Part shown: positions 31,843 through 40,663 of the stretch, piece by piece | Position numbering within the stretch: position 1 is the first letter of the stretch | Layout of the letters: every line of letters begins with the position of its first letter | NCBI RefSeq assembly: GCF_004684095.1 | Contig: NZ_SRII01000002.1 | Coordinates: forward strand, 248,692 to 312,691 | Direction of reading: 5' to 3' | Length of the DNA stretch: 64,000 bases | Source of the DNA: Hymenobacter sp. UV11 | GTDB lineage: Bacteria > Bacteroidota > Bacteroidia > Cytophagales > Hymenobacteraceae | Notes under the pieces: model-generated | Databases searched by the model: none | What the model was told of the DNA's origin: nothing | The model's input: the letters and a program-made list of their open reading frames with translations, nothing else | Position numbers and translations under genes: made by a program

Positions 31843-34820
31843 CCGCTGCCGTACCTGTGCCCGATTTGCTTGCCGATAACGACCTGCTTCAAAGCGTGTT
31901 GGAGGCCTCCCTAACGGCCCTCAACCTGCTGCGCCCGCTCTACGGGCCCGGTGGTGAGCTGGTCGATTTCAGCCTCGACTACCTCAACCCCGCCGGCCAG
32001 CGCATGGTGGGGCTGCCCGCCCGGCCGGGCGGCAGCGTAGGCGCGCACTTTCCGCACGCCCAAGCCAACGGCCTGCTGGCCTTCTACCGACGCGTGTTTG
32101 AGACGGGCGAGCCGGGCCAGTTCGACTTTCATTACCAAACGGCCGAGATTAACAGCTTCTTTCTGGTGGCGGCCCGGCGTAGCGGCGAGGTGCTGGTAGC
32201 CAGCATTCTGGATAGCACCAACTACCACGACCGCCCCGCCCTGGAGCAGACCCTGCGCCAGAGCCAGGCCCGCGAGCAGGCCGCCCGCGAGGCCGCCGAG
32301 CGCGAGCGCACCCTGCTGGAAGCCGTGCTGGCCCAGGCGCCCGTAGCCATTGGCATATTTCAGGGCGACGACCAAGTGGTGCACCAGGCCAACGGCCTGC
32401 TGTGCGCCCTGTTGGGCTATCCTCCCGCTCAGCTGGTGGGCCGGCCCTTACTCGATGGCGTGCCCGAGCTGCGCGGCAAAAACTTTACGAAGCTGATGGT
32501 AGAAGCAGCCCGCACGGGTGTGCCTTTTAGGGGCCAGGAAGCGCCCGCGCAGCTACCTCAGCCGGATGGTCAACCGGCTACGCATTACTTCAACTTTGTG
32601 TACCAGCGCCTCTACAATACGCGGGGTGGCATACTTGGAATGCTCGGCATGGCCACTGATGTGACGGAGCAGGTGCTGGCCCGCCACCAGGTGCTGGCCC
32701 TCAATGAGGAGCTGGCGGCCACCAACGCTGCCCTGGCCGCTTCCAACGAGGAGTTTTTGACGAATAATGCCGCCCTGGCCCACGCGCAGCTTCAGCTTCA
32801 GCAGCTCAACCACGAGCTGGAGGCCCGCGTGGCCGAGCGCACCCAGGCCGCGCAGCAGGCCCAAGCCGCGGCCGAGCAGCGGCGGCGGCAGCTAGAGCGC
32901 TTGTTTGAACAGGTGCCGGCCGCTATCTGCATTCTGGCGGGCCCCGAGCTGGTGTATGAGCTGGTGAACCCCGGCTACCAGCGGCTGTTTCCGGGCCGCC
33001 GGCTGCTGGGCCGGCCGCTGCTCGAGGCCCTGCCCGAGCTAGCTGGCCAGCCCGTGTGGCACAGCCTGCGCCGGGTATACGAAACCGGCCAGACGCACGA
33101 GGAGCGGGAGATGATGATTCCGATGGCCCGGCACGAGGGCGGCCCGCTCGAAGACTTTTACCTCCACTACATTCAGCAGGCGCGTTACGACGAGCAGGGG
33201 CGCATCGACGGCCTGGTGGTGTTTGCGCTCGACATTACGGACCAAGCACGGGCGCGCCAGGAGTCGGCCGCCCTGCAGGCCGAGGTGCTGGCCACCGCCC
33301 GGCGCCAGGCCCAGGAGCGCGAGGCATTTTACCAGGTATTTGAGCAAACCCCCGCTGCCATCGCCTTTTTGCGCGGCCCCGAGCACCGCCTGGTCTATTT
33401 CAACCAGGCCTACCAGCAGCTGTTTCCGGGCCGGGCTATGCAGGGCCGCACCGTGGCTGAGATGCAGCCCGAGGCCGAGGCCCAGGGCTTCGTAGCCCTG
33501 CTAGACGGGGTGTACCAGTCGGGCAAAACGTTTGTGGGCAATGAGCTGGCGCTGACCATCGAGCCTGCCGACGGCTCGCCGGCCCATACCTCATACTTTA
33601 ACTTCACCTACCAGCCTTACCAGGAAAATGGCCACACCATCGGTCTCTCCGTGTTTGCCTACGACGTGACCGAGCAGGTGCTGGGCCGCCGGCAGCGGGC
33701 CGAAGTGCAGGCGCAGTTGCAGGCGGTGTTTGAGCAGGCCCCGGTGGCCATTGGCATCTTGCAGGGCACTGGCTACGTGGTGCGCGTGGCCAATGCCAGC
33801 ATCGGCGCGCTGTGGGGCCTCGACCCGGCCGAGGCACTGGGCCGGCCCTTGTTTGAGGTGCTGCCGGAGGTGGCCAAGCAGGGGGTGCGCGAGCTGCTGG
33901 ATGGGGTGCGGCGCACGGGCACGCCTTTCGTGGCTCACGAGCTGCCCATTGTGCTCAACCGGCGCGGGCGGCCCGAAAAAATGTACTTCAATTTCGTATA
34001 CCAGCCCATTCGCCGGGCCGAGGGAAGCGAGTCGGCGGTGGCCGTGGTGGCCACCGATGTGAGCCAGCAGGTGGCCGCCCGCCAGCAGGTGGCCCTGGCC
34101 AACGACGAGCTGCAGGCGGCCAACCAGCAGCTCACCCGCACCAACGCCGACCTCGACAACTTCATCTACACGGCCTCGCACGACCTCAAGGCGCCCATTA
34201 CCAATATCGAGGGCCTGCTGGCAGCCTTGCAAGAGCAGCTGCCGCCGGCCGTGCAGCACGACGAGCTAGTGCAGCCGCTGCTGCGCATGATGCACGACGC
34301 CATCGAGCGCTTCCAGAAAACCATTGGCCACCTCACCGATATCTCCAAGCTGCAGCAGGCCCACGCGCAGCCCACCGAGGCCGTGGACCTAGCCGCGCTG
34401 GTCGAGGATATTCGCCTCGACCTGGCCCCCGCGCTGGCGGCGGCCGGCACCCGCCTGTTCGTGGACGTGGCCCGCTGCCCTACCCTCTCCTTTGCGCCCA
34501 AAAACCTGCGTAGTATCCTCTACAACCTGCTCAGCAACGCCATTAAGTATGCCGACCCCGTGCGGCCGCCGGTGGTGTGGCTGCGCTGCGCGCGCACCGC
34601 GGGCACGGTTTTGCTCGAAGTGCAGGACAATGGCCTGGGCCTCACCGAAGCCCAGCAGCGCCAGCTCTTTATCATGTTTCAGCGCCTGCACAGCCACGTG
34701 GAGGGCTCGGGCGTGGGGCTCTACATGGTGAAGAAAATAGTGGAGAACGCGGGCGGCAGCATTGCGGTGCGCAGCCAGCCGGGCGAGGGCTCCACCTTCA
34801 CGGTGCGCCTGCCGGGGTAG
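31839..34820 (+). CDS. Multi-PAS sensor histidine kinase
   Basis: From ATG 31839 the protein has 993 residues. Five PAS-type domains are in tandem (about 20-130, 165-285, 345-475, 495-625, 628-745). Four carry the same opening (LFEQVPAAICIL, VFEQTPAAIAFL, VFEQAPVAIGIL and the like), so they arose by internal duplication. Coiled coils join them (LNEELAATNAALAASNEEF). The HisKA domain has H781 in YTASHDLKAPITN, and the ATPase domain shows NLLSNAIKYAD, DNGLGL and GSGVGLYMVKKIVE. No membrane segment is present, so it senses cytosolic or diffusible signals. No response regulator lies nearby. The start is four bases inside the end of the preceding broken frame. Confidence 0.9.
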   Translation: MTAAVPVPDLLADNDLLQSVLEASLTALNLLRPLYGPGGELVDFSLDYLNPAGQRMVGLPARPGGSVGAHFPHAQANGLLAFYRRVFETGEPGQFDFHYQTAEINSFFLVAARRSGEVLVASILDSTNYHDRPALEQTLRQSQAREQAAREAAERERTLLEAVLAQAPVAIGIFQGDDQVVHQANGLLCALLGYPPAQLVGRPLLDGVPELRGKNFTKLMVEAARTGVPFRGQEAPAQLPQPDGQPATHYFNFVYQRLYNTRGGILGMLGMATDVTEQVLARHQVLALNEELAATNAALAASNEEFLTNNAALAHAQLQLQQLNHELEARVAERTQAAQQAQAAAEQRRRQLERLFEQVPAAICILAGPELVYELVNPGYQRLFPGRRLLGRPLLEALPELAGQPVWHSLRRVYETGQTHEEREMMIPMARHEGGPLEDFYLHYIQQARYDEQGRIDGLVVFALDITDQARARQESAALQAEVLATARRQAQEREAFYQVFEQTPAAIAFLRGPEHRLVYFNQAYQQLFPGRAMQGRTVAEMQPEAEAQGFVALLDGVYQSGKTFVGNELALTIEPADGSPAHTSYFNFTYQPYQENGHTIGLSVFAYDVTEQVLGRRQRAEVQAQLQAVFEQAPVAIGILQGTGYVVRVANASIGALWGLDPAEALGRPLFEVLPEVAKQGVRELLDGVRRTGTPFVAHELPIVLNRRGRPEKMYFNFVYQPIRRAEGSESAVAVVATDVSQQVAARQQVALANDELQAANQQLTRTNADLDNFIYTASHDLKAPITNIEGLLAALQEQLPPAVQHDELVQPLLRMMHDAIERFQKTIGHLTDISKLQQAHAQPTEAVDLAALVEDIRLDLAPALAAAGTRLFVDVARCPTLSFAPKNLRSILYNLLSNAIKYADPVRPPVVWLRCARTAGTVLLEVQDNGLGLTEAQQRQLFIMFQRLHSHVEGSGVGLYMVKKIVENAGGSIAVRSQPGEGSTFTVRLPG

Positions 34821-34865
34821 GGGCCGCCCTACCCCCCCGTCGGCGCTTCATGGCCCTACCCCCCG

Positions 34866-35762
34866 CTACGCGCCCTGGCCGGCCAGCTGCGCTTGCAGGC
34901 GCTGCACCTGCCGCTCCAGTTCCAGGGTCCGGAAGGTCACTTTTACTTCCAGGTCCTCGTAGGCGCGCTCCAGCTGCTCTTGCAGCTGGCGCATGGTCGT
35001 CACGTCGGTGTTGGTGCCAAACCAGCGGCTGACCTGGCCGTGCTCATCGCGCAGCGGCACGGCCCGCGACAGAAACCAGCGAAACTCCCCGTCTGCCCCG
35101 CGCAGCGGAAAGGTGTCTTCCCAGGCCGCGCCGGTAGCGAATGCCTGTTGAATGCGCTCGACCACGCCCTGCACGTAGTCGGGGTGGTGCACCTGCTGCC
35201 AGTTCCAGCCCTGCATGTCGGCCAGGGTAGTGCCCGTGTAGGCATACCAGCGCTGGTTGTACCAGAAAATATGCCCGTCGGGCTCCGCCATCCAGGCCAG
35301 CTGGGCAATGCTGTCGGCCATCAGGGCAAAGTCGGCCTCGCGCTGGCGCAGCGCGTCCTGCACCAGCCGCTGGTCGGTAATATCGGTGATGGTGCCGATA
35401 AAGCGCTGGGCCTGGGTGCGCGCCTCGTCAAAAAATGCCCGGCCAGTGGCCCGGGCGTGGCGCGGTGGCTGGCCGGGCTCGTTCCAGCGGGTGCAGTACT
35501 CGATGTCGTAGGTGCCGGGGCCGGCCGGGTCCAGGGCCTGCGCCACGGCCGCCGCCGTGTGGGCGCGGTCGTCGGGGTGCACCCCGGCCATAAACAGGTC
35601 GTAGGTTACTGGCGCCTCGATGGGCAGGCCAAAAATCTCCTTGCAGCGGGCCGACCACACCAGCTCGCCACTGATGGGGTTAAAATCCCAGGTGCCCACG
35701 CCGGCCGCGTCCACCGCCGTTTGCAGCCGCTCGAAAGTCGTCGGTACAGTAGAAGTAGTCAT
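34866..35762 (-). CDS. Two-PAS-domain protein without kinase
   Basis: The 298-residue protein begins at ATG 35762. PAS/PAC 1 covers about 10-130 (AVDAAGVGTWDFNPISGELVWS, RFIGTITDITDQRL) and PAS/PAC 2 about 140-260 (LAWMAEPDGHIFWYNQRWYAYTG, WFGTNTDVTTMRQ). A terminal coiled coil (QLEQLERAYEDLEVKVTFRTLELERQVQRL in part) is where a kinase would normally start, but no kinase follows. It converges with the histidine kinase gene with only 45 bases between stops. It may be a partner that forms heterodimers with the kinase, or a truncated kinase; the coiled coil ends cleanly at a stop codon. Confidence 0.8.
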   Translation of the reverse strand: MTTSTVPTTFERLQTAVDAAGVGTWDFNPISGELVWSARCKEIFGLPIEAPVTYDLFMAGVHPDDRAHTAAAVAQALDPAGPGTYDIEYCTRWNEPGQPPRHARATGRAFFDEARTQAQRFIGTITDITDQRLVQDALRQREADFALMADSIAQLAWMAEPDGHIFWYNQRWYAYTGTTLADMQGWNWQQVHHPDYVQGVVERIQQAFATGAAWEDTFPLRGADGEFRWFLSRAVPLRDEHGQVSRWFGTNTDVTTMRQLQEQLERAYEDLEVKVTFRTLELERQVQRLQAQLAGQGA

Positions 35763-35783
35763 CAAAACGGAAGTAAGAAAGGA

Positions 35784-36143
35784 TTAAGGATGCACCAAAA
35801 ACAGCTCCAGGCCCGATTGAAAATACAGCACCAGGGTGCGGTAGTGCCCGTCGGCCGAGCGGCGCAGGCGCGTAACCAGCGCCACCACCTGCTCCAGGCC
35901 CAGCTGCAGCTGCAGGTAGGGCCGGCTCAGCAGGCTATCGCGCTCCACTGACCAGTTGCCGGTGGTCAGGGTGGTAGCGGTTTCCAGGCGTAGGTGGCCG
36001 GCCTGCAAATCGACGAAGGTGGCTTGCGCCAGGGGCGTGGTAGGGTCGGCCTGGCTCAGTACCCGGCTCTCTACCCGCCACTTACCAGCCAGGTACTCGT
36101 CGGGCGCGTGTTGCAGATTAACGTCCAGGAGGTACGGACTCAT
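35784..36143 (-). CDS. Hypothetical beta-rich protein
   Basis: The 119-residue product starts at ATG 36143 (MSPYLLDVNLQHAPDEYLAGKW), 49 bases downstream of a perfect -7 box. It is made of alternating strands (ATFVDLQAGHLRLETATTLTTGNWSVER, YRTLVLYFQSGLELFLV). No family was recognised. It lies 21 bases upstream of the PAS-protein gene and is probably co-transcribed with it. Confidence 0.55.
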   Translation of the reverse strand: MSPYLLDVNLQHAPDEYLAGKWRVESRVLSQADPTTPLAQATFVDLQAGHLRLETATTLTTGNWSVERDSLLSRPYLQLQLGLEQVVALVTRLRRSADGHYRTLVLYFQSGLELFLVHP

Positions 36144-36464
36144 ACAGGAAAAAGAAAGACCGCGCGCAAATAACCGCGTAGCGTAGACCGACAAAGTTAA
36201 GGTGCTTAGCCGCAAGCACGGCTTGATAGTGCAGGTAAGCCAGCTGCCAGGCGGCACGGGTCTTCGGGAGCGGGTACCGCGCTGTGCCACCTGGCAGCCT
36301 GGGCCGCATGGCCCTTGCTAGCCCGGAGGGCGTAAGCCGGGCTGTTGGTTGGCCCCAGTCAGGAAAATAGCTGGCGCGGTGTGACCAAATAAAGCATTGT
36401 GGTGCCCTGGCTTGTTTAGCTACCTACACCAGCACGAAGCAGGTGCGAAAACTCTCTTTTAACG
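36144..36464. other. Intergenic region with two hairpins
   Basis: It contains the promoter of the minus-strand pair, a stem GCTGCCAGGCGGCAC / GTGCCACCTGGCAGC (about 36242-36299, one mismatch) and a smaller stem AGCCCGG / CCGGGCT at 36320-36343. No gene was seen. Confidence 0.45.
36192..36199 (-). promoter_or_regulatory. -7 promoter box TAACTTTG
   Basis: TAACTTTG on the minus strand is a full TAnnTTTG match and precedes ATG 36143 by 48 bases. Confidence 0.55.
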
Positions 36465-37196
36465 ATGAAAATTGGAATCATTGGGGCCGGCTACATCGGC
36501 AGCGCCCTCGCCGTTCGGCTCACGAGCCTCGGCCACTCGGTAGCTATTGCCAACTCCCGCGGCCCCGAAACACTGCAGGATGTGGCCCAAAAAACGGGTG
36601 CTACCCCCGTTACTGCCCAGGAAGCGGCTCACCACGGCGAAATTATTGTCGTAACCATTCCCCTAAAAAACATCCCCGATTTACCCAGCGACCTGTTTGC
36701 CGGCGTAAGCGCCGAGATACCGGTTATCGATACCAGCAACTACTACCCCCTGCTGCGCGACGGCCACCTACCCGAGCTGGAAACCGGCGACCTGACCGAA
36801 AGCGAATGGGTGCAGCAGCACCTGGGCCGGCCGGTTGTGAAGGTGTTCAACAACATTTACGCGGAGCACCTGGAAAAATCGGGTAAGCCCGCCGGCGCCC
36901 CCGGCCGCATTGCGCTGCCCGTGGCCGGCGACGATGCCGCCGCCAAGCAAAAAGTGATGGCACTGGTAAACGAGCTGGGCTTCGATGCCGTTGACGACGG
37001 TAGCCTGCACGAGTCGTGGCGCCAGCAGCCCGGCACGCCCGTATACGGCACCGATTTTCCGGCCGCCGAGCTGCGCCAGCAGCTCGACCAGCTGGGCACC
37101 GTGCGCACAGACGCGCAGCGCGAGCAGTTTGCCGCCAACCACGCCGTGCAGGAGCGCGAAATGATAAAGCAATTCCAGGCGCCAGCCGCTAAGTAG
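36465..37196 (+). CDS. NADPH-dependent F420-type oxidoreductase family protein
   Basis: The 243-residue protein begins with a Rossmann fold (MKIGIIGAGYIGSALAVRLTSLGH, NSRGPETL) as in the NADP oxidoreductase, coenzyme F420-dependent family. The rest (PVIDTSNYYPLLRDG, VVKVFNNIYAEHL) fits the short version that acts as a general NADPH-dependent reductase in bacteria without F420. It is cytosolic. The substrate is unknown. Monocistronic, ending in a large hairpin. Confidence 0.8.
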   Translation: MKIGIIGAGYIGSALAVRLTSLGHSVAIANSRGPETLQDVAQKTGATPVTAQEAAHHGEIIVVTIPLKNIPDLPSDLFAGVSAEIPVIDTSNYYPLLRDGHLPELETGDLTESEWVQQHLGRPVVKVFNNIYAEHLEKSGKPAGAPGRIALPVAGDDAAAKQKVMALVNELGFDAVDDGSLHESWRQQPGTPVYGTDFPAAELRQQLDQLGTVRTDAQREQFAANHAVQEREMIKQFQAPAAK

Positions 37197-37222
37197 GCCG
37201 GAGGGGGTAGGGGCGGCTATGG

Positions 37223-37280
37223 CACTTGTGCCAACCAACCAGCGGTGGTAGTTGCCGCGGCTGGTTGGTTGGCACAAGTG
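37223..37280. terminator. Perfect 20-base stem after the oxidoreductase gene
   Basis: CACTTGTGCCAACCAACCAG (37223-37242) pairs exactly with 37261-37280 over an 18-base loop. The nonamer TGAGGTCCT follows at 37281 and recurs at 37331, just before the next start codon. Confidence 0.65.
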
Positions 37281-37342
37281 TGAGGTCCTCTCAATTACTG
37301 AACCAGTTGAAAGTAGCGCATTAGGCCTTCTGAGGTCCTTCC

Positions 37343-37741
37343 ATGATTGACAAAATTGCCTGGCTGCACCTGCATGAAGGGCAGCTGCTCAGCACCCGCA
37401 GCCGCGGCAAAGACCGCTACTACCTGCCCGGCGGCAAGCGCGAGCCCGGCGAAACCGATGCCCAAACCCTGCTGCGCGAAATCCGGGAAGAGCTAACCGT
37501 CGCCCTCGACCCCGCCAGCCTCACCTACGCCGGCACCTTCGAGGCGCCCGCCCACGGCCACCCCGCCGGCGTGCTGGTGCGCATGAGCTGCTACTGGGCC
37601 CCGCGCTACACCGGCACCCTCCAGCCCGCCGCCGAAATCGCGGAAGTGGTGTGGCTTACCTACCGCCACCGCCCGCAGGTATCGGCCGTCGACCAGCTCA
37701 TCTTCGACTGGCTCTACCACCAGCAGCTCCTGGCTGAGTAA
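37343..37741 (+). CDS. Nudix hydrolase
   Basis: The 132-residue protein has a complete Nudix box, G-x5-E-x7-REIREEL (residues about 32-54: GKREPGETDAQTLLREIREEL), preceded by YYLPGG. It should hydrolyse a nucleoside diphosphate derivative with Mg2+; the substrate cannot be read from the sequence. Cytosolic. Separate from the pseudogene that follows. Confidence 0.88.
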   Translation: MIDKIAWLHLHEGQLLSTRSRGKDRYYLPGGKREPGETDAQTLLREIREELTVALDPASLTYAGTFEAPAHGHPAGVLVRMSCYWAPRYTGTLQPAAEIAEVVWLTYRHRPQVSAVDQLIFDWLYHQQLLAE

Positions 37742-37938
37742 AAAGAGCGTGCCCTATCCACGCAAGCGGCCCAGTAGGGCCAGCCGCGAAGCCGTCGGCG
37801 ACTACCAGACTGGGCCCAGGCTGTTTGAAAAGTATAAAAAGCTGTTTGATTCCTGCTTTCGGCCGGGACCTGGTATGGGGACCTTTGTTGCTGCGTAGGC
37901 TAACCCGCCCGAACGCAGTACACCATCCTGAAAATACC

Positions 37939-38574
37939 ATGAGCCACCAACCGAAAAACACGACTATTCCGACCACCACGAAGGCCGCGGCCGAGCACTT
38001 TACCGGCACTGCCTGGGTAACCCTGCTTACCCAGCCCGGCAACCCCACCGACTGCGTGGTGGGCAGCGTCACCTTAAAGTGGCCGGCAACCCTGTCTATT
38101 TCCTCACCGACGAGCAGCTGCGCTACTTCGCCGAAACCTTCGCCCGGCTGCACCGGGAAGAACGTTCCGACTACGTCCATAAGTACGACCTGCTGCGCGA
38201 CCAGCTTTCCATCACCATCCACGAGGCGGCGCGCCTGCAGCCGGCCAGCGCCCACCTGGCCATCGCTACCACTGCGGCCGAGCGCATCACCAACTTATTT
38301 CTGCGCCTGCTCGCCGCCCAGTTTCCGGTAACGGCCGGCCTGCGCGAGCCCCTCCTGAAAAACGCCCAGGAGTACGCCGACCGGCTGGCCGTGCACGTCA
38401 ACCACCTGAACCGAGCGCCTCATCAGCGAGGCCAAAGTGCTGCTCCAGCACACCGACTGGGGCGTGGGCGAGATAGCCGATAGCCTGGGAGTTGGGTACG
38501 CCACGTACTTCAACAGCTTCTTCAGGAAGCACACCGGCCCTACCCCCCTTGTCTTCCGAAAAGTGGTGTCCTAA
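37939..38574 (+). pseudogene. Chimeric remnant: cupin N terminus joined to a decayed AraC-family regulator
   Basis: From ATG 37939 the first 45 codons read KAAAEHFTGTAWVTLL...CVVGSVT, the start of a small cupin protein. At about 38078 the sequence jumps, in another frame, to the middle of an AraC-family regulator (PVYFLTDEQLRYFAETFARL, DLLRDQLSITIHEAARLQPA). Near 38410 a second frameshift with deletion removes the linker between the two HTH motifs. The last part (LISEAKVLLQHTDWGVGEIADSLG, YFNSFFRKHTGPTPLVFRK) is again readable in a third frame. Two genes have been fused by deletion and neither product can be functional. Confidence 0.8.
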
Positions 38575-38795
38575 CCCATTCGTTCCCCTACGAACGAGTT
38601 GCCGGCCTAAAGCTAAAGCGAGCGGACCAGCTGGCCCGCTCGTCTTGTGTCAGTCCTGCCCGACCAACGTAGCCTGCCTGAACTTGTGCAGGGCAACTAG
38701 GTTATGGTCACGGTTTTCGATAGCGGCTACTGCTACGGGGCTTCCTGCTCCTGGAGCAATTCGCTAACAAGTCTTACTTAACCGGCAGAAAAACA

Positions 38796-39587
38796 ATGAA
38801 ATTCACGCTTCTCCTCACGGCCGCGCTGGCGGCTTTTGCGGTTCAGGCATCGGCCCAAACAGCCCCTGCCGCGGCCACCACGCTGCGCGCGGCCGCCGAC
38901 CAGATTCCAACTAAAAAAGGTCCGCTCATGGTGCAGCCCATTACGCACGGCAGCGTGGTGTTTACCTGGAACGGCAAGACCATTTACGTGGACCCCTACG
39001 GCGGGGCCGCGGGCTATGCCGGGCTGGCCGCGCCCGATGTTATCTTCATCACCGATATCCACGGCGACCACCTCGACCCCCAGACGCTGGCGGGCCTCTC
39101 CGTAGGCAAGGCCCTGATGGTGGTGCCCCAAGCGGTGGCCGAAAAGCTGCCCGCCGAGTACAAGCCGCAGGTGCGCATCCTGCGCAACGGCCAGCGGCTC
39201 GATACGCTGGGCATGAGTGTCTCGGCCATTCCGATGTACAACCTGCCCGAAGCCGCCGACGCGCCGCATACCAAAGGCCGGGGCAACGGCTACGTGCTGA
39301 ACCTGGGTGGCAAAAACGTGTACCTGTCCGGCGATACCGAAGACATTCCCGAGATGCGCGCCCTCAAGGGCATCGACGTGGCGTTCGTGTGCATGAACCT
39401 GCCCTATACCATGGACGTGGACCAGGCCGCGCAGGGCGTACTGGCCTTCAAGCCCGGCATCGTGTATCCGTACCACTACCGCGGCCAGAACGGCTTGAGC
39501 GACGTGGCCAGCTTCAAGAAGCAGGTGAACGCGGCCAACAAGAAGATTGACGTGCGGTTGCGCAACTGGTATCCGGCGGCCCAGTAA
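38796..39587 (+). CDS. Exported UlaG-like MBL-fold hydrolase
   Basis: The 263-residue protein has a signal peptide (MKFTLLLTAALAAFAVQASAQ) and a UlaG/UPF0173-type metallo-beta-lactamase domain: PITHGSVVFTWNGKTIYVDPYGG, ITDIHGDHLDPQTL (D-x-H-x-D-H in place of H-x-H-x-D-H), VYLSGDTEDIPEM, and the late YPYHYRG. Proteins of this branch normally have the Asp variant. It is probably a periplasmic hydrolase of unknown substrate. Confidence 0.8.
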   Translation: MKFTLLLTAALAAFAVQASAQTAPAAATTLRAAADQIPTKKGPLMVQPITHGSVVFTWNGKTIYVDPYGGAAGYAGLAAPDVIFITDIHGDHLDPQTLAGLSVGKALMVVPQAVAEKLPAEYKPQVRILRNGQRLDTLGMSVSAIPMYNLPEAADAPHTKGRGNGYVLNLGGKNVYLSGDTEDIPEMRALKGIDVAFVCMNLPYTMDVDQAAQGVLAFKPGIVYPYHYRGQNGLSDVASFKKQVNAANKKIDVRLRNWYPAAQ

Positions 39588-39603
39588 GCAACGCCATAAA
39601 ATA

Positions 39604-39642
39604 AGAACGTCCTGCTGAGCAGCTGGCTTAGCAGGACGTTCT
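39604..39642 (+). terminator. Intrinsic terminator after the UlaG-like gene
   Basis: AGAACGTCCTGCT and AGCAGGACGTTCT pair exactly and are followed by CGTTTTCC. Confidence 0.75.
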
Positions 39643-39776
39643 CGTTTTCCTGTTGCTAAAACAGTCCCAAGCGCTACTCGGCTAAAGGGCAGGCAGATGA
39701 CGTAGTAGTTCGGCCGAAAAGTAAGTTTTTCGCTCGTTTACCTCTCCGGCTGTTTCGCTGCACACCTAGCCAGGCA

Positions 39777-40427
39777 CTAATGGATGAGTGCCAAACGGCG
39801 GGTGCGCAAAGTGGGCAGGAGCACAAACATGGCCACGACCCGTGACCCAAAAAACGCCACATAGGCTAGTGCCGTCCACAACTGGGTATGCAGCAATGGC
39901 AATAGGGTTGTGCGGTACTGCACCAAGGTGTACAGCAGCATGGCGATTTGGCCGAGCACAAATAGCCATTTAACCAGCGTCACGCCGCGGCGGATAGCGT
40001 AATAAAACCCGCCAAACACCACGTAACTCACCAAGAGCAGGCCCAACGTCGAGGGCTTGTGGAGCGCCCCACGCATTGTCCACGCGCTGTCGACGAGGGC
40101 CACTGCCAAGCCAAAGAACAAGATATTCGAGGCGAGAATTTCGAGGCGACGCGTCGCAATAGGGTCCATGCAGGTGAGGCAATAGGTTTGGCCAAATATA
40201 GGCCGCTTGGTCACGCGCTCCGCTAAGGCATGCAGCGTATCATTCGCATCCTGGCAGCCCGTGAACGATTTGCGAAACTTGCCTTTTTCTTCTTGCCATT
40301 CGGCAGCCGTGCACCGCTCCCGGGTACTAATGCGCAAACGCGGGCCATCGAAGTAGGCCCGCAGGTGCACCAAGCAGCGCCCGGCGGCATCAGCCTGGTC
40401 AGGCCGCCGCTCAAATTTGATGGTCAT
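39777..40427 (-). CDS. Integrase arm-binding domain fused to a membrane protein (element remnant)
   Basis: Residues 1-75 (TIKFERRPDQADAAGRCLVHLRAYFDG, RISTRERCTAAEWQEEKGKF, DANDTLHALAERV) look like the N-terminal arm-type DNA-binding domain of a Bacteroidota tyrosine recombinase. The core-binding and catalytic domains are missing. Residues 95-216 instead form four membrane helices (LASNILFFGLAVALVDSAW, LGLLLVSYVVFGGFYYAI and so on) of an unrecognised protein. A start at ATG 40169 (MDPIATRRLEIL) would make the membrane part a separate 130-residue protein. The position, 127 bases downstream of the 3' end of tRNA-Leu and in the same direction, fits the relic of an element integrated at the tRNA. 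Whether the fused protein is made is unclear. Confidence 0.5.
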   Translation of the reverse strand: MTIKFERRPDQADAAGRCLVHLRAYFDGPRLRISTRERCTAAEWQEEKGKFRKSFTGCQDANDTLHALAERVTKRPIFGQTYCLTCMDPIATRRLEILASNILFFGLAVALVDSAWTMRGALHKPSTLGLLLVSYVVFGGFYYAIRRGVTLVKWLFVLGQIAMLLYTLVQYRTTLLPLLHTQLWTALAYVAFFGSRVVAMFVLLPTLRTRRLALIH

Positions 40428-40487
40428 AAGTAGGGGCGTACTCCGCGTAGTAAACCGGTTTACGACCCGTGGTGCACCAAACGCAAA

Positions 40488-40537
40488 AACCCCCGAAAAG
40501 TGGCTTAAACTATGTTTAAAGCTACTTTTCGGGGGTT
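40488..40537. terminator. Hairpin downstream of tRNA-Leu
   Basis: AACCCCCGAAAAGTGGCTTAAAC and GTTTAAAGCTACTTTTCGGG... pair with one bulge. It lies 18 bases after the 3' end of the tRNA on the minus strand and would terminate its transcript. Confidence 0.75.
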
Positions 40538-40554
40538 CCTGTTGTACTTCCTAG

Positions 40555-40636
40555 TACCCGGAGCCGGAGTCGAACCGGCACACCTTGCGGTAATGGTGTT
40601 TGAGACCATCGCGTCTACCGGTTCCGCCATCCGGGC
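40555..40636 (-). tRNA. tRNA-Leu (anticodon CAA)
   Basis: On the minus strand the acceptor arms GCCCGGA and TCCGGGT pair, with a G-T at the first position and discriminator A. The D arm (TGGCGGAACCGGTAGACGCG), anticodon stem ATGGT/ACCAT with loop CTCAAAC (anticodon CAA, U33 in place), a class II variable arm and a T arm with GGTTCGACTCC are all recognisable. CCA is not encoded. The 82-base length fits a leucine tRNA. Confidence 0.95.
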
Positions 40637-40663
40637 AAGAACGATTCCGCTGGTGCCGGTAGG

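Noticed and set aside
38617..38645. GAGCGG...CCGCTC hairpin as a terminator with functional gene before it
   Set aside because: The stem is plausible but the upstream gene is a pseudogene and the T run is weak, so it was not listed as a feature.
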